NCBI GenBank assembly: GCA_025362415.1
Contig: JANYGM010000245.1
Location: 1 to 5,477 of the forward strand
Source: a bacterium
Lineage (GTDB): Bacteria > Bacteroidota > Bacteroidia > Cytophagales > Thermonemataceae
Length of the DNA: 5,477 nucleotides
Direction: 5' to 3'
Of this stretch, positions 5,449-5,477 are shown in pieces. Below the pieces are notes generated by a model. It saw nothing but the letters and a program-made list of their open reading frames with translations. It made no database searches and had not been told where the DNA came from. The translations under genes and the position numbers were made by a program. Position 1 is the stretch's first letter. Each line of letters starts with the position of its first letter.

Positions 5449-5477
5449 AATGCGCTTATAATTTTTTTTGTGGTGTC

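Overview
The window looks like chromosomal DNA of an AT-rich member of the Bacteroidota, probably a Cytophagales-type gliding or marine bacterium. This rests on the strong A+T bias, A-rich leaders without Shine-Dalgarno sequences, candidate promoters of the Bacteroidota type (TTTG, about 19 bases, TAnnTTTG), an M1 peptidase with the GMEHQ variant, and a GC-rich intergenic repeat built on CCCCTCCT/AGGAGGGG. The exact genus cannot be fixed from the sequence alone.

Layout, left to right. Positions 1-697 (minus) hold the N-terminal 232 residues of a single-pass membrane-anchored protein that runs off the left edge. Its leader carries a 7-base tandem repeat (702-729). A 106-bp element with perfect 20-bp terminal inverted repeats (794-899) follows, and its right end supplies two bases of the stop codon of a secreted M1 zinc metallopeptidase (898-2583, minus). 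Between the peptidase and a 55-codon gene on the plus strand (2797-2964), two opposed promoters are packed back to back (2669-2718). The small gene ends at a perfectly palindromic bidirectional terminator (2985-3016). Facing it is a 235-residue lipoprotein of unknown function (3072-3779, minus), whose 3' flank holds a fragment of the repeat seen in full at 3805-3926. That 122-bp copy can fold into a cloverleaf and separates the lipoprotein from a SufS-type cysteine desulfurase (4006-5232, minus). The sufS leader contains a candidate -7 box, a 7-bp operator-like inverted repeat at the predicted transcript start, and a 13-bp hairpin ending two bases before the start codon. The window closes with a 12-bp GC-rich perfect hairpin (5421-5448).

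The genes do not form an obvious pathway. SufS supplies persulfide sulfur for Fe-S cluster assembly but stands here without other suf genes. The peptidase and lipoprotein are exported housekeeping or accessory proteins. No defence system, CRISPR array, rRNA or tRNA was seen. The most unusual content lies between the genes: five gene-free stretches (each under 300 bases) hold palindromes, small repeat elements and closely packed regulatory sites.
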